Source: Colias croceus (lineage: Eukaryota; Arthropoda; Insecta; Lepidoptera; Pieridae). Taken from it: a stretch of 64,000 bases of DNA. Under the pieces are notes generated by a model that saw nothing but the letters and a program-made list of their open reading frames with translations, had not been told where the DNA came from and did not search any database. A program made the position numbers and the translations under genes. Below are positions 1 to 11,494 of this stretch, piece after piece. How positions within the stretch are numbered: position 1 is the stretch's first letter; every line of letters begins with the position of its first letter. Location of the stretch: positions 7,822,001 through 7,886,000 of the forward strand of contig NC_059551.1 of the NCBI RefSeq assembly GCF_905220415.1, written 5' to 3'.

Positions 1-3000
1 CGGATTGATTCACCCAGGAGTCTGGTGGCCAAATTGGTGCACATTTTATTGATAGACATCGGAAAGTTGCATCCCCAAGCGTTAGTCTATCCTCTTACGG
101 TAGCAACAAAATCTTCTTTTGTAACACGAAAAAATGCAGCGAATTACATCCTTAAAACCATGTGTACACACTCACAGACTTTAGTCAGCGAAGCTGCTAT
201 TATTTCTGAAGAATTGATTAAGATTGCTATGTTGTGGCATGATCAAGTTTACACCGCATTGGAAGACGCATCAAGGTATGACTAGCATAACTAGCCTTTT
301 CATTTTATCCGTATATAACTAGGTGAAACAACATTATTTGATTGTTTTTTTTTCAGGTTATACTTTAGTGACAAAGACTATAGAGGTATGTTTAGAACGT
401 TGGATAAAATGCATGCAATGTTGGACAGACCACCAGAAACATTAAAGGAAGTTTCGTTCTTACAAATGTATGGGAGAGATTTACAAGAAGCTCAGCGTTG
501 GTGTGAACTTTATAAGGTAACGCCGCTTTTAAGAGTTAAATTTATTGTATAATAAAATAAATAATACTACAGCGTAAAAAATGGATTTATTACTTTTGTA
601 TTCTTTAAAAAAAAACATTATTCGTCGTCGAACCTGAAGCGAGACTAATTTTTTTATATTTTCAAAGTATTTATAACACTACATAGTATTTATAAAACAA
701 AGTCGCTTTCTCTGTCCCTATACTACGTATGCTCAAATCTTAAAATCTACGCAACGGATTGTGATGCGGCTTTTTTAATAGATATACAGGGTTACAGGAA
801 AAGTCGATGTAGATCCGTTAAGGGCATGTAGTACACATCATTTCTGAATGATTTCACTAAATAACCTCCCATCCTAAACTTAACCGTTTTCGAGATATTC
901 GAGTTTTAATTTTTTTTATGAAAATGCCCAATTTTTCGGCTATTCAATTGAATATTTTGAATTTTTTTGACTCTTATGATTATTTTTTTGGTTTTTTACA
1001 TGAAGAATGAGATGCTTAATTACCTCAATGACTAAAATTGCACGTAAGTTAACTAAATAGGTCATTGTAGACGATCGAAACTTAAGAAAATAAGTACAAA
1101 TTATAAAAATATATTTTTCTTTTCTGGATATCTCAAAAAATTATTATGGCACTTGCTCTGCAGATGTGCTTAAAAACATCTACATTTTATCAGCTATCCA
1201 ACGAGGTATAACAACCTATTGTATTGAAACTCATAGAAAAAAACACAGTTGAAAAGGTTCAGGTAGTAGGTCTAACGGGTCCCTCGGCTATTGTCCTTCA
1301 AGTTAATCCGGTGCGTGTGAGCGAGAAAACTTACGATTTATGCAGATGAGAGTGAGAAAAATAATGTGCAAAAACAAGTTTGGGGATACAACATGCCCAT
1401 TGTTTTGTATTTGGTCGTTTGTTGGCTTGCCATCCATTTTAGTCTGCTCATGCGATTCGTCCATGGTAGATGCGAATTATTGTGCTTTCGGATTCCCACA
1501 CGACTTATGTGTGTGACTTAGGTGACCTACTAATGATCTCCCATTACAATTACTGCGGGACATGTGGTTTCAACATGATGGCTGCTCTGCTCATTTCAGA
1601 AGAAGCGTTAGGGAATGGTTGGACACGTAACTATCCTAACAAATAGATTGGACGAGGTTGGCCTTTACCCTGGCCACCCAGATGTCCCGACCTGACCCCA
1701 TTGATTTTTATGTATGGGGGCACATGAAGAGCCTCGTTTACAGTGAGCCCAACCCCATATCGTTAGTGGAAGTTCTCAAAGAAAGGTTGCTGCTTGTGTG
1801 CTGTTGAAATGCTGCTAACGACATAAGAAGAACATTAACCACATGGTGTAGTGAAAAGTGGACTACGTGAAGGAATGAGAAAATGTGTGCGAAATAAAGG
1901 TGGACACGTAGAACATGAGCTATAAAATTTTATTCAAAAACATTAGGTGAATAAATGTTATTTTGAACTGATTTATTGTTTCATTTAGCTCACTACAATC
2001 ACCGACGATCTGTACGCCAACTATGAGTTGAGCGTGAGTGACTTTGTATGCCAACTAGCGTTAACAACGCACCGATTACGTTATTTTCCAAACAATAGCC
2101 AGTAACTAGTCACTTACGCTCAAGTAATAGTTGGCGTACGGTCATTATTTGTACGATCGACGATGTGAACAAAAAAAAATGCTATAAAACTGAATGATCT
2201 CCTAGGTCAGGATAGCGGGATATCGATGGATGCATGAAGGTTGTACCTAGCCGAGGGAGGCCTATGTTCAATAGTGGAAGCCAGTAGGCTGAAATGATGA
2301 TGCTGAACTTAAGTCAAATTAATAAGATTAAATAAGGGCTATTTATTCTGACTGCCATGTAGCCTTAGAAACTAAGTTTCACCTTTGAGGTTAATAAATA
2401 CCCTAGAGTGTTATACCTCGTTGGATAGCTGATAAAATGTAGATGTTTTTAAGCATATCTGCAGAGCAAGTGCCATAATAATTTTTTGAGATATCCAGAA
2501 AAGAAAAATATATTTTTATAATTTGTACTTATTTTCTTAAGTTTCGATCGTCTACTATGACCTATTTAGTTAACTTACGTGCAATTTTAGTCATTGAGGT
2601 AATTAAGCATCTCATTCTTCATGTAAAAAACCAAAAAAATAATCATAAGAGTCAAAAAAATTCAAAATATTCAATTGAATAGCCGAAAAATTGGGCATTT
2701 TCATAAAAAAAATTAAAACTCGAATATCTCGAAAACGGTTAAGTTTAGGATGGGAGGTTATTTAGTGAAATCATTCAGAAATGATATGTACTACATGCCC
2801 TTAACGGATCTACATCGACTTTACCTGTAACCCTGTATAGAGTGATTCAAGAGGTAGGTTTTAGTATATAATTTATTAACTTTTAGACAAAGCGAGCGAA
2901 GCCGCGGGCGGAAAGCTAGTATATTTATAAATTATATTTATTGCTATACATAGAAATAAAATCTATGTGTTATGCCAGGAAACAAACGAGGACCGTTACT

Positions 3001-6000
3001 TGAACGAAGCGTGGGATCTATACTGCCACGTGGTGCGTCGTATCGGTGCGCAGTTCCGCTCGCACACGTCGCTCGAGCTGCAGTACGTCAGCAAGCGGCT
3101 GCATACTTGTACTGACTTGGAGCTCGCTGTGCCGGGCTCGTATGTGCCCAACGAGAAGATTATAAGAATATCGCATATTAAGAGCCATTTGCAGGTTAGA
3201 TTTTTTGTAGATTTAGGTTATGTGTGGTGAATTTTCAAAATATTTTTTGTCAATTCAATTGTTCTTGATATCAAACAAAAAAAAACTCAGCTTTATGTTA
3301 TTAGCATCGCTATAAAACCTTTACTTCCACTTGCATGAGAAGTAAGAGAAAAAATGTTAATTATTTTTTTTGTTAAAACAAATCATGCATATTTCGTTTA
3401 AACAGGTAATAAAATCAAAGCAGCGGCCGCGTCGGCTCACAATCCAAGGTTCGGACGGGCGACAGTACATGTTCCTGCTCAAGGGACACGAGGACCTGAG
3501 ACAGGACGAGCGAGTGATGCAACTGTTCGGTCTCGTCAATACTCTGCTACAAGCTGACTCCAATACTTACCGACATGATCTGGCCATACAGAGATATGCT
3601 GTTGTTCCTCTGTCACCTAACTCTGGTCTTATTGGTTGGGTGCCGCAATGTGATACGCTATATAATCTTATAAGTGACTATAGGGATAAGAAGTCGAACA
3701 AAATGGCGCTGAACACGGAACAGCAAATTATGCTGCGGATGTCGTCGGACTATCAGAAGCTGCTGTTGAAGCATAAGGTGAGTTTCATGGATTCATTATT
3801 GTTGTTGAAAAACGTTTCAAGAGATCTATTATATTACTTCTTACGAAAAAAAAAATCTCTATTTCATTGTTAAAGTACAATGTCACAAAATTACTCGTAT
3901 CGGTCTTTATTACAATAAATATGTAATCGTAATTGAAAAAATTTAAGCTCGTTCTAACAAAACGAAATAATATTTATTTTACATACTACTCTGTCAAGAA
4001 AGTACCGGGAAAATATCAAAAATACACAAAAATTTTGTTATTCATCCAAATTTATTTTATCGCCTTCAAAGTATGCTCCTTCAGAAACTATACACTTACG
4101 TCAACGAATAATCCAATCATCAAAACATTTTTTAAACGCTGATTCCGAAATGGAGTTCAGTTCTCGCCGCGAATTCTCCTTTATGTCTTCTACCGATTGA
4201 AAACGGGTGCCACGAAGTGGTAATTTGAGTTTAGGAAAAAGAAAGTAGTCGGCTGGAGCCATATCTGGTGAATACGGTGGTTGCTCGATGGTATTTGTTG
4301 AGTGTTTGGACAAAAATTCGTTCACAATGATGGCTTTGTGCGAAGGCGCATTGTCGTGATGCAATATCCAAGAATTTTCTTTCCACAAAACTGGCCTGTT
4401 TCGTCTAATTTGTTCTCTTAAACGCCGCATAACGCTCAAATAATATACTTTATTTACCGTTTGACCTTCCGGCAAGAATTCCGAGTGCACAACACCGCGA
4501 TAGTCAAAGAAAACAGTCAACATGACCTTGACTTGTGATCGACTTTGACGTGGTTTTTTTGGTTTTGGTTCAGTTGGAAGACGCCATTCCGAAGCTTGTT
4601 GACTAGTTTGCATGTCAAACTCGTAAACCCACGTCTCGTCACCAGTAACAATGCGTTTCATGAATGTTGGGTAGGTATTGACTCGTTCTAGCATGTCCTC
4701 AGCGACTCTCATGCGATTGAGTTTTTGAAGAAAATTCAGGTCTTTTGGGACTAGCCGTGCGGCAACACGTTTCATACTCAAATGATTACTTAAAATGGTA
4801 CGGATCGACTCGTGAGATACAGAAAGATTGGCGGCCATCTCTCTCAAACTTGCATGAGGATTTTCAGTCACTATTTCCTTCACTTTTGCAATGTTAACTT
4901 CAGTTGCAGACGTTGATGGCCTACCAGAGCGAGGCAAATCTTCCATCACATCTCGACCATTTTTGAACGCTTTGTACCACTCATAAGCACGTGTTTTTGA
5001 TAAAGTCGATTCACCATATGCCTTCTGTAACATTTTCAGTGTCTCCGAACACGAAATTCCATTGGCGATGCAAAATTTAAGACAAACTCTTTGTTCCATG
5101 TTTTTGTCCATTATGAAATTCGCAATACACGCGTAGATATTATAAAACTAAAAACAGCACTGTTTTTAATTTAAATGACAGATGCTACTCAAACTCCGCG
5201 CCAAAATGGAAAACAGTTGTACCAACCTAACTGCAACAAAAAAAACAAAAATTTGAATTTGGAACCATAAACAAATCATTCATTCCCGATACTTTGTTGA
5301 CTGAATGTATTATTTCGTTTTGGAAATCTTTGGGGGAGGCCTATGTCCTGCAGTGGACGTCTTGAAAGGCTGGAATGATGATGATGATGATATTATTACA
5401 ATAAATTAAATAAAAATGAGTTCATTCAATTTTATGCCCGTCGTTACAATTTTGTTGTTATTTTTCAATACAACTTACAAATTATACAAACAGAACTGTA
5501 TTCAATGTTATACATATTGCCCCGACCGACCTAGCGAAAGTCGCGGGTTCCAATCCCGTTTTTATCTATGCTTAAAATTTTTTTAATATCAAAAATCAAA
5601 ATCAAATATGTGGTGATTAACTTTATCATCTTTTCCTATTTTACCTTGCGTTAACTATTTTTCATTTGTCAAATATTTTAAAAATTGTAGTATAAAAATA
5701 TAATGATATTTTTAACTTTCATTTCGAAAACCAGGTGGAAGTATTCGAATACACACTATCCCAGACACCAGGGAACGATTTAGCCAGGCTCTTATGGCTA
5801 AAGAGTCCTTCAGCAGAAGCGTGGTTCGAGCGTAGAACGAACTACACGCGGTCTCTAGCGGTCATGTCCATGGTGGGGTACATACTGGGGCTCGGGGACA
5901 GACATCCGTCGAATATAATGTTACATAGAGTCACTGGGAAAGTCCTGCACATTGACTTCGGAGACTGCTTCGAAGTGACGCAGACTAGAGAGAGGTTCCC

Positions 6001-7306
6001 GGAAAAGATTCCGTTTAGACTGACCAGGATGCTCATTAATGCAATGGAGGTTAGTGTTATTTATGATCTTTACTTATGGTAGTTTTTGTATAGTATGTAT
6101 ATACTTAAGTTGGTGTGTAGTTGTAGTTTTCCGAATAATGATAAGAGCGCAAAAATTAACAAGATGCAATGGCATGTTCTTAGTTATCTGTCGTTTATAA
6201 GTTTTATAATTTCATAAATAATTAATAGCTAACATTCGAACGTGTCTCTTATCTCTACACAAAACAATATGATAAATGCTAATATTGTGTAATAGTAACT
6301 ATTGTCTATTTTGTTGTAAATACTGTACAGCTCACGGCTCAAAGGATTCACATTAATTAAGATAACAAACCTCTGAGCAGGTTACATGTATTTAAATCTT
6401 GTTTATATAAAGATTATTATACCACTAAAATCATTATAGTGTGTTTTTAAAGAAACTTGTCAAAATTATTCAAAGGTTTTTGTGGGACAAGTGACGCATT
6501 TACACACACCTGAAGAGCTTAAATTTTACGTTTAAATACTATGGTGACTTTACCGTTCATAATATATAAAAGTACGTATGGTATGAAATGAAAAAACAAA
6601 TTGACAGTGTGCTCCCAGTACATATATTTCTCATTTATTATGATCGAAAATACATATCTTAATATATATAAATCTCGTGTCACAATGTTTGTCCTCAATG
6701 GACTCCTAAACCACTTAACCGATTATAATAAAATTCGCACACCATGTGCAGTTCGATCCAACTTGAGAGATAGGATAGTTTAAATCTCAAATCTTTTTAG
6801 AGAAAGCGGGCGAAGCCGCGGGCGGTAAGCTAGTATGTATATATAAACTGTTGTATTATATTTTCCCACAGGTAACCGGTATTGAGGGAACGTATCGTTT
6901 CACGTGCGAATCGGTAATGCACGTGCTCCACAAGCATAGAGACAGCGTAATGGCGGTGCTAGAGGCGTTTGTCTATGACCCGCTGCTCAACTGGCGGCTC
7001 ATAGACAACGACAAACATTCTCTAACCGAATCCACGTTTTCTTCTGATATGGACATCTCATATTCCCTTCCGAGCAGAAGTCGGAATCAACTACATTACG
7101 AATCTTTGGAAATGCCACCAGAATCGAACCTTAATAAGCGAGCTCTTGCCATATTAAACAGAATTAGAGATAAACTAACAGGAAGAGACTTTCCGAATAT
7201 AGAAGCGGTTGTCAGTGTCCCGAAGCAGGTCGACTTGTTGATAAAGATCGCTACCAATAATGAGAACTTATGCCAGTGTTACATAGGCTGGTGTCCATTT
7301 TGGTAG
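1..7306 (+). CDS. Tor: TOR serine/threonine kinase, paralogue B (C-terminal part; 5' end outside window)
   Basis: Six coding exons are joined in phase: <1-275, 357-516, 2979-3194, 3406-3777, 5735-6049, 6872-7306 (590 aa plus stop). All introns are GT-AG. The product is the C-terminal part of a target-of-rapamycin PIKK, the growth kinase of TORC1/TORC2. Exons 1-3 hold the end of the FAT region and the FRB domain, exons 4-5 the kinase domain (GHEDLRQDERVMQLF; catalytic GLGDRHPSNIM; IDFGDCFE), and exon 6 ends in the FATC tail CQCYIGWCPFW. The last four exon junctions match those of Tor-A at 12666-23011. The 276-356 intron inside FRB is absent from Tor-A. The FRB region is diverged (AWDLYCHVVRRI against AWDLYYHVFRRI in Tor-A), and exon 4 is 6 nt longer. 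The frame is open throughout, so this looks like a live gene, not a pseudogene. Whether the N-terminal HEAT part exists to the left cannot be seen. Confidence 0.93.
677..2921 (+). mobile_element. Helitron-like non-autonomous element (Lep1 type), split by a Tc1/mariner insertion
   Basis: Segments 677-784 and 2838-2921 together match the uninterrupted copy at 26325-26513 (AAACAAAGTCGCTTTCTCTG start, AGCGAGCGAAGCCGCGGGCG tail, GCTAGTA end). The GC-rich 3' hairpin followed by CTAG is typical of lepidopteran Helitron-derived elements (family knowledge). It lies in a Tor-B intron on the gene's strand, and its 3' end is about 57 bp before the acceptor at 2978. Confidence 0.75.
785..2837. mobile_element. 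Decayed Tc1/mariner-superfamily transposon with ~430-bp terminal inverted repeats
   Basis: The left arm, about 785-1222, reads as the reverse complement of the right arm, about 2410-2837. Both ends begin TACAGGGTTACAGG and are flanked by TA (783-784 and 2838-2839), the expected Tc1/mariner target duplication. The interior around 1500-1800 on the + strand carries broken transposase coding sequence: WFQHDG, SAHFRRSVREWL and DPIDFYVWGHMKSLVY fragments resemble the second and third catalytic blocks of Tc1/mariner-type transposases. Stops and frameshifts interrupt it, so it is non-autonomous. A GGGAGGCCTATGTTCA-like repeat tail with a GATGATG end sits at about 2254-2302. Confidence 0.8.
3985..5312 (-). 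mobile_element. mariner transposon inserted in Tor-B intron 4
   Basis: The ends carry imperfect inverted repeats of about 25 bp. The left end contains GTCAAGAAAGTACCGGG near 3993-4009, and the complement of the right end contains GTCAACAAAGTATCGGG near 5285-5301. The enclosed 1.3 kb is the usual mariner size and holds one full-length transposase ORF on the strand opposite the host gene. Exact outer ends and the TA duplication are uncertain by a few bases. Confidence 0.8.
4101..5111 (-). CDS. mariner transposase (336 aa, intact DD34D)
   Basis: This single uninterrupted ORF encodes a cut-and-paste DDE transposase. The N-terminal ~110 residues form the helix-turn-helix DNA-binding part (RAYEWYKAFKNGR, DLPRSGRPST, SHESIRTIL). 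Catalytic residues appear as D158 in TGDETWVYEFD, D253 in HHDNAPSH and D288 in PYSPDMAPADYFLF, with 34 residues between the last two, the mariner DD34D signature. The length is slightly below the usual ~345 aa. The linker motif reads RLVPKDL instead of the common WVPHEL. An unbroken ORF with all three acidic residues suggests a young insertion. Activity is not shown. Confidence 0.9.
   Translation of the reverse strand: MDKNMEQRVCLKFCIANGISCSETLKMLQKAYGESTLSKTRAYEWYKAFKNGRDVMEDLPRSGRPSTSATEVNIAKVKEIVTENPHASLREMAANLSVSHESIRTILSNHLSMKRVAARLVPKDLNFLQKLNRMRVAEDMLERVNTYPTFMKRIVTGDETWVYEFDMQTSQQASEWRLPTEPKPKKPRQSRSQVKVMLTVFFDYRGVVHSEFLPEGQTVNKVYYLSVMRRLREQIRRNRPVLWKENSWILHHDNAPSHKAIIVNEFLSKHSTNTIEQPPYSPDMAPADYFLFPKLKLPLRGTRFQSVEDIKENSRRELNSISESAFKKCFDDWIIR
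5320..5393 (+). repeat. Dispersed repeat tail with GATGAT microsatellite end
   Basis: It carries the GGGGAGGCCTATGTCCTGCA motif, GTGGACGTC, and then a GATGATGATGATGAT run. The same style of tail ends the SINE at 61722-62041, so this is probably a 5'-truncated copy of a related SINE or LINE. It lies immediately right of the mariner, within the Tor-B intron. Confidence 0.55.
5515..5575 (+). repeat. tRNA-like fragment (B-box/T-arm), probably SINE remnant
   Basis: The stretch CGCGGGTTCCAATCCCG resembles a tRNA T-arm with a B-box-like GGTTCCAATCC. No matching acceptor stem or clear A-box was seen upstream, so a functional tRNA is not supported. A truncated tRNA-derived SINE head is more likely. 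Confidence 0.35.
6658..6833 (+). mobile_element. Helitron-like non-autonomous element
   Basis: It starts near TATATATAAATCTCGTGTCA and ends AGCGGGCGAAGCCGCGGGCG then GTAAGCTAGTA, the same 3' tail as the copies at 2921 and 26513 but with a different body. It lies in the last Tor-B intron on the gene's strand, with about 38 bp between its end and the acceptor AG at 6870-6871. Confidence 0.7.
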
Positions 7307-7890
7307 TTTATTTCTGGTCATATTATGTAAGTTAAAGATATTTGTAGAGGCATTTATGTTTAAAATATAAGATTTTTATGACGATAGTATTATTTCGCTC
7401 TAATTAATTTATAGATTGACTATTATTTAAACTTCTCGCAATTGTTTTGTTGATTGATGATAAAGTGAATGCCATTTACCTACACTTAGCCTTGAGTTAA
7501 TAGTACTTTTACTACCTGTAACCTGTCTTTATACTGGTAAATGTACTTTATTACTCTTTACAATAGCCCATTATTTTTCCTTTTGCTAGTAATAGAATTT
7601 ATGTTACAGTAGGGAACATTTTACCTTATCGTGTCCATTTACAACGGCATTTAAATATTTTATTACGTATTTACTTCACAAAGCTGTATTTGTTAATAGA
7701 AGTCGGTTTTAATGATATGATGATAGCATTGACATGTAACTCGATACCTTTATAACTAAATCTTATAGTCTGTAGGGAAAGTCCTTATTTAATTATAGCT
7801 TTATGAAGCACTTTTAACTGTCTCTACGGGTTAAATTTTTAAATAATTGTGTGTAAATACCTAATATATAGCTATGTATTGTTATATCTT

Positions 7891-7896
7891 AATAAA
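7891..7896 (+). terminator. Putative poly(A) signal of Tor-B
   Basis: AATAAA lies 585 bp after the Tor-B stop and just before the convergent cytidine deaminase stop (7952). The two transcription units therefore end within about 60 bp of each other. Confidence 0.5.
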
Positions 7897-7951
7897 GACA
7901 ATATGCGAAAAACGTTGTTTATATTTCCTTCATATATCACAATATCACCTT

Positions 7952-9046
7952 TTACGAAATAACATTATCTTCCTTAAAACTGACGAACGAAAGCGGTAAA
8001 ATTTCTGACAATTTTGTGCACAGAACTTTGTCCATAGTCGGTTTGCTTAAATATATTTCAATGTCACCGTCGCTCCCACGGAATTCACTAAGAGCCTGTC
8101 TGCACACACCACACGGGGCTGTGTATGAATCCTGCTGATGAGCCACCACTGCTATAGTCTTAAACTTTAAATAACCGTCACACACAGCTTTTGGAATCGC
8201 TGCTCGCTCTGCACAAATGGAAGGTGTCATAGTAGAATTCTCTATATTACATCCGGAGTAAACCTTCGAATCTTCTTCCGTAATTAACGCCGCGCCCACG
8301 GCGAAATTTGAATACGGACAGTACGCCCTTTTCCGTATTTCAACTGCTTCCCGAATTAAATTTTGTACAGTGTCACCTGAAAGCCAAAGTTGATAATAAA
8401 TTATTATCGTAAATATAATATTAATATGGTATACTTAGCCAATTTGTACATCATTTTGTAAATAACAAAATAACGCAGTAATTTAAATAATATTAGTTAG
8501 ATAATATACAATTTTCCGAGACCAAACCTAGCAGGCAGATTTTCAGAATATTTGATTAGGTATACATATTACTATAAACTCATGTAGATAATTTGTTTGA
8601 ATCATGAAACCTAGCAACTGTTTGGGTGTTACGAGGTGAATTAATTATTTTAATCTCGATTAACGATAAGAATATTTACTTATCATTCTTTTTATTATAA
8701 TGATATTAACACAGGAAAGTTAAACTTAGGATATATAAAAAGAGTTTACGTCTTTTAATATTAAAACAAATACAGGAATTATAATTATTATCCTTAATAG
8801 AGTTTAACATAATGCATTTCAGTCTCTTCTATTTACTTTCAATGATATTGAGGTCGTCCCAAACAAAAATAGCTTTCATTTTCCTCGCTAAATTCATAAA
8901 ACGTAACATCGCAAAGGCATTAAAATTCTATTATATCATATCTGAACCTATTTCTTAATAATTTACTATTCTAAATTAAATAAAAAACACTTACTTAAAG
9001 AGCTAAAGTCTCGTACGGTAAAAGAGTTCACTTGCGTATTTGACAT
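7952..9046 (-). CDS. Cytidine deaminase (two exons, 158 aa)
   Basis: Exon 1 is 9046-8995 (start ATG at 9046-9044, donor GTAAGT). Exon 2 is 8376-7952 (acceptor CAG). Joined in phase they give 158 aa, normal for small tetrameric cytidine deaminases of pyrimidine salvage (cytidine/deoxycytidine to uridine/deoxyuridine). Visible motifs are YCPYSNFAVGAAL (36-48), GCNIENS (59-65), the catalytic CAERAA with C72 and E74, and PCGVCRQ with zinc ligands C106 and C109. The usual Thr after CAER is Ala here, and Pro79 follows it in AAIPKAV; neither is a zinc or catalytic position. The gene lies between two convergent TOR genes, which says nothing specific about its function. Confidence 0.93.
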
Positions 9047-10977
9047 CGTGTATCGATGTAAAATACGAAATGCAGTAGGATCGTCCGACGTTGAGAACGG
9101 TCGTCGGCATACTGATTACGATAGATTAAAGCTAACCATCGTTGATTAGATACAATGTTTTTGATTGAATGGGCCTATTACATTTGAAAACATATCAATT
9201 ATATGTATTGTTTATGGTGAACTTTACTCATAAGATCTTTTGGGTTCAAAAACTGCAGATTCGACCTCGTGGATTTGTATTTAAAGCTTAAAAAATTCTC
9301 TACCTCGATCGTCAAGTTACGGTGCTATAATACAAAATATTCAATGTCTATATACGTACTATTTACTTAACTCTACTTTACTATACAAAATATTTTTTTT
9401 TCAAATGCATGCTTTGACTTAGACAAAAAAGGAATCGAATAAGACTTTATTAGGCTTAACGACCTTCTGCAGTTAAGAAATGAAAACCTTTCACTAGCTA
9501 AAATAGTGCTTACAAAGGGTCATGGTATATGTATGTTCTATTCAAGGTACATAATTTATACTATTTATTCTGTTGTAGGTACGGGTTAGTTCAATTATTA
9601 TTATTATGACCCATACTGATAAAATCGCACTTCGGATCATCTCTAGGTATATAATATTATTATGGGGGTAGGCAATAAGGGAAGAGTTACTTAGAAATAA
9701 AACATTTGGTACAAATAAACCAATTTATATTTATTATGCTAGAACTATATACATTGAAAAAAGTAGCACGATATTTGTTTACCAATTAGTTACTAATTAT
9801 ATGTAGTATGGCTTATGAATACAACAAAAACAACGAATCCTTAAATATATAATTATATTAACTGCTAACCTTTAGTTATAAGTAGAAATATAAGTAATTT
9901 AAACAAAAACTATCGTCACAGTTCTTTAAGATCTTAAACAGAAACAGAATGAGAAATTTCACCTTTCATCTTATACAATATATTTAATAATTTGAAGCCA
10001 ATTATTAATATTATACAATGGATAAATAACATAATAGAATTTTATTCTATGGATTATTCAAATTATTTGTAACTACGCAACAACACTAGTGCTTCTGAAG
10101 GCTTTTCAAAATGATTTCTTTTACACATTTATTATTATGAGTATATAATAATTTAAAACAATGAGCCTAATTTCAGTTAACACTATCTTAGTTGAGGGAG
10201 CGTGGTATTTGTTTTTGGAGGTTTAATACAGCGATTGTAGTTTTTGATTGCAGCTAAGATATGATAACAAACTCTTATTAAATCGCAATAATATAAAATT
10301 AAGCATGTGTAATTTGAAGTCAACAAATTGCTGGAAGGAAATTACCTTACATATTGTGCAAAATGTGACTCTGAAAACGTAATTTGTGACGATTATAAAC
10401 TTACAAAATATATCACTTAAACCTTGTACATATTTACAATAATTAGAAAAATAACAATTTTGGTGAAAAAAAAAATGCACAAATGCAATTAAATCTAAGA
10501 ATAGGTACACAGTTACCTAAGTAATAATATATAATTCATTTGCGAATAAAAGCATTAGTTTTATTTCTTGTCCGATTGCCACATTAGAAAATCTTTATTC
10601 TTTGTTGTGACTGAGTTTATCGACCCGTTGCATGCAGTAATATCAATTTATGTAATTTAGTACCGACAATGAAACGTAGTTTTCAGTTGATTTCAATAGG
10701 CTCTCAATTATTTATAAATGATTTAAAATCTTATATATTAAGTATGCAATGTCAACAATGAAACAATGTATTTTTTTGTCAATTAAAACCGATATTAATA
10801 GTAATTATATCTTGTTTCATATTATTGAAACGAGTCCAATTTTTTGTCATAAGATGTTCAGTTTACTTAGAAAAGCTGTGTACGTGGGAATCAATTAATA
10901 GCCTCGTTACAATTTGAGTTATAAACGCCCATAATAATGGAGTAATTAGCCAAGAGGCTCATTAACGACGATGATCT
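9047..10977. other. AT-rich intergenic DNA, no gene recognised
   Basis: No exon-like open stretch with acceptable splice sites was found. An ORF-sized opening at 10223-10510 on the minus strand has low-complexity composition and no recognised motif. Confidence 0.6.
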
Positions 10978-11387
10978 TGTAGGCAGAAAACTCCAGAGCC
11001 TCGGTCACCGCCGTAGAGTGGCTAGCTTATCGGTCTTCTATCGGATACACATTGGTGAGTGCGCTGCGGAACTGCACGATCTTGTTCCGCCATCCCCGTT
11101 CTTTCATCGATCGTCGAGGCGCACAGATTCTAGGCATCGCCATATGCTGGACGTTCCATGTACCCGGACTAAGCGGTTCGATTCCACATTCTTTATCCGA
11201 ACCGCGAGGGACTGGAACATGCTTCCTGAATCTGTGTTCCCCGACGAGTACAATATGGGGGTCTTCAAGCGTAGAGTGAACAGGTACCTTCTAGGGAAGC
11301 GCGTACCATCTTAGACCACATCTCAGCTTAACATCAGGCGAGATTGTGGTCAAGCTCTTCCCTATCGTCAATAAAAAAAAAAAAAAA
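10973..11387 (+). mobile_element. 5'-truncated non-LTR retrotransposon (LINE) 3' end with poly(A)
   Basis: Frame 10973-11314 is open and encodes the C-terminal tail of an insect LINE ORF2: RKLQSLGHRRRVASLSVFYR, then IHIGECAAELHDLVPP, RTARDWNMLPESVFP and FKRRVNRYLLGKR before a TAG stop. This is the usual end after the reverse transcriptase domain in Jockey/CR1-like elements (family knowledge). About 70 bp of 3' UTR and a run of about 16 A follow. The reverse transcriptase itself is missing, a typical 5'-truncated insertion. Confidence 0.85.
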
Positions 11388-11494
11388 GTAATAAAGAAAA
11401 TAATTTGACTGCTTGTACGATGAGTAAGTATCCCATATTCCATATCTTACAATTACATTTCTATTACATACTATTTATATGTATAGGATTTTTG

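Noticed and set aside
5842..6036. Minus-strand ORF over Tor-B exon 5 (also 3357-3563)
   Set aside because: Antisense of conserved kinase coding sequence; same shadow appears opposite Tor-A.
11052..11279. Second-frame 75-aa ORF over the LINE tail
   Set aside because: The other frame (10973-11314) matches the expected LINE ORF2 end.
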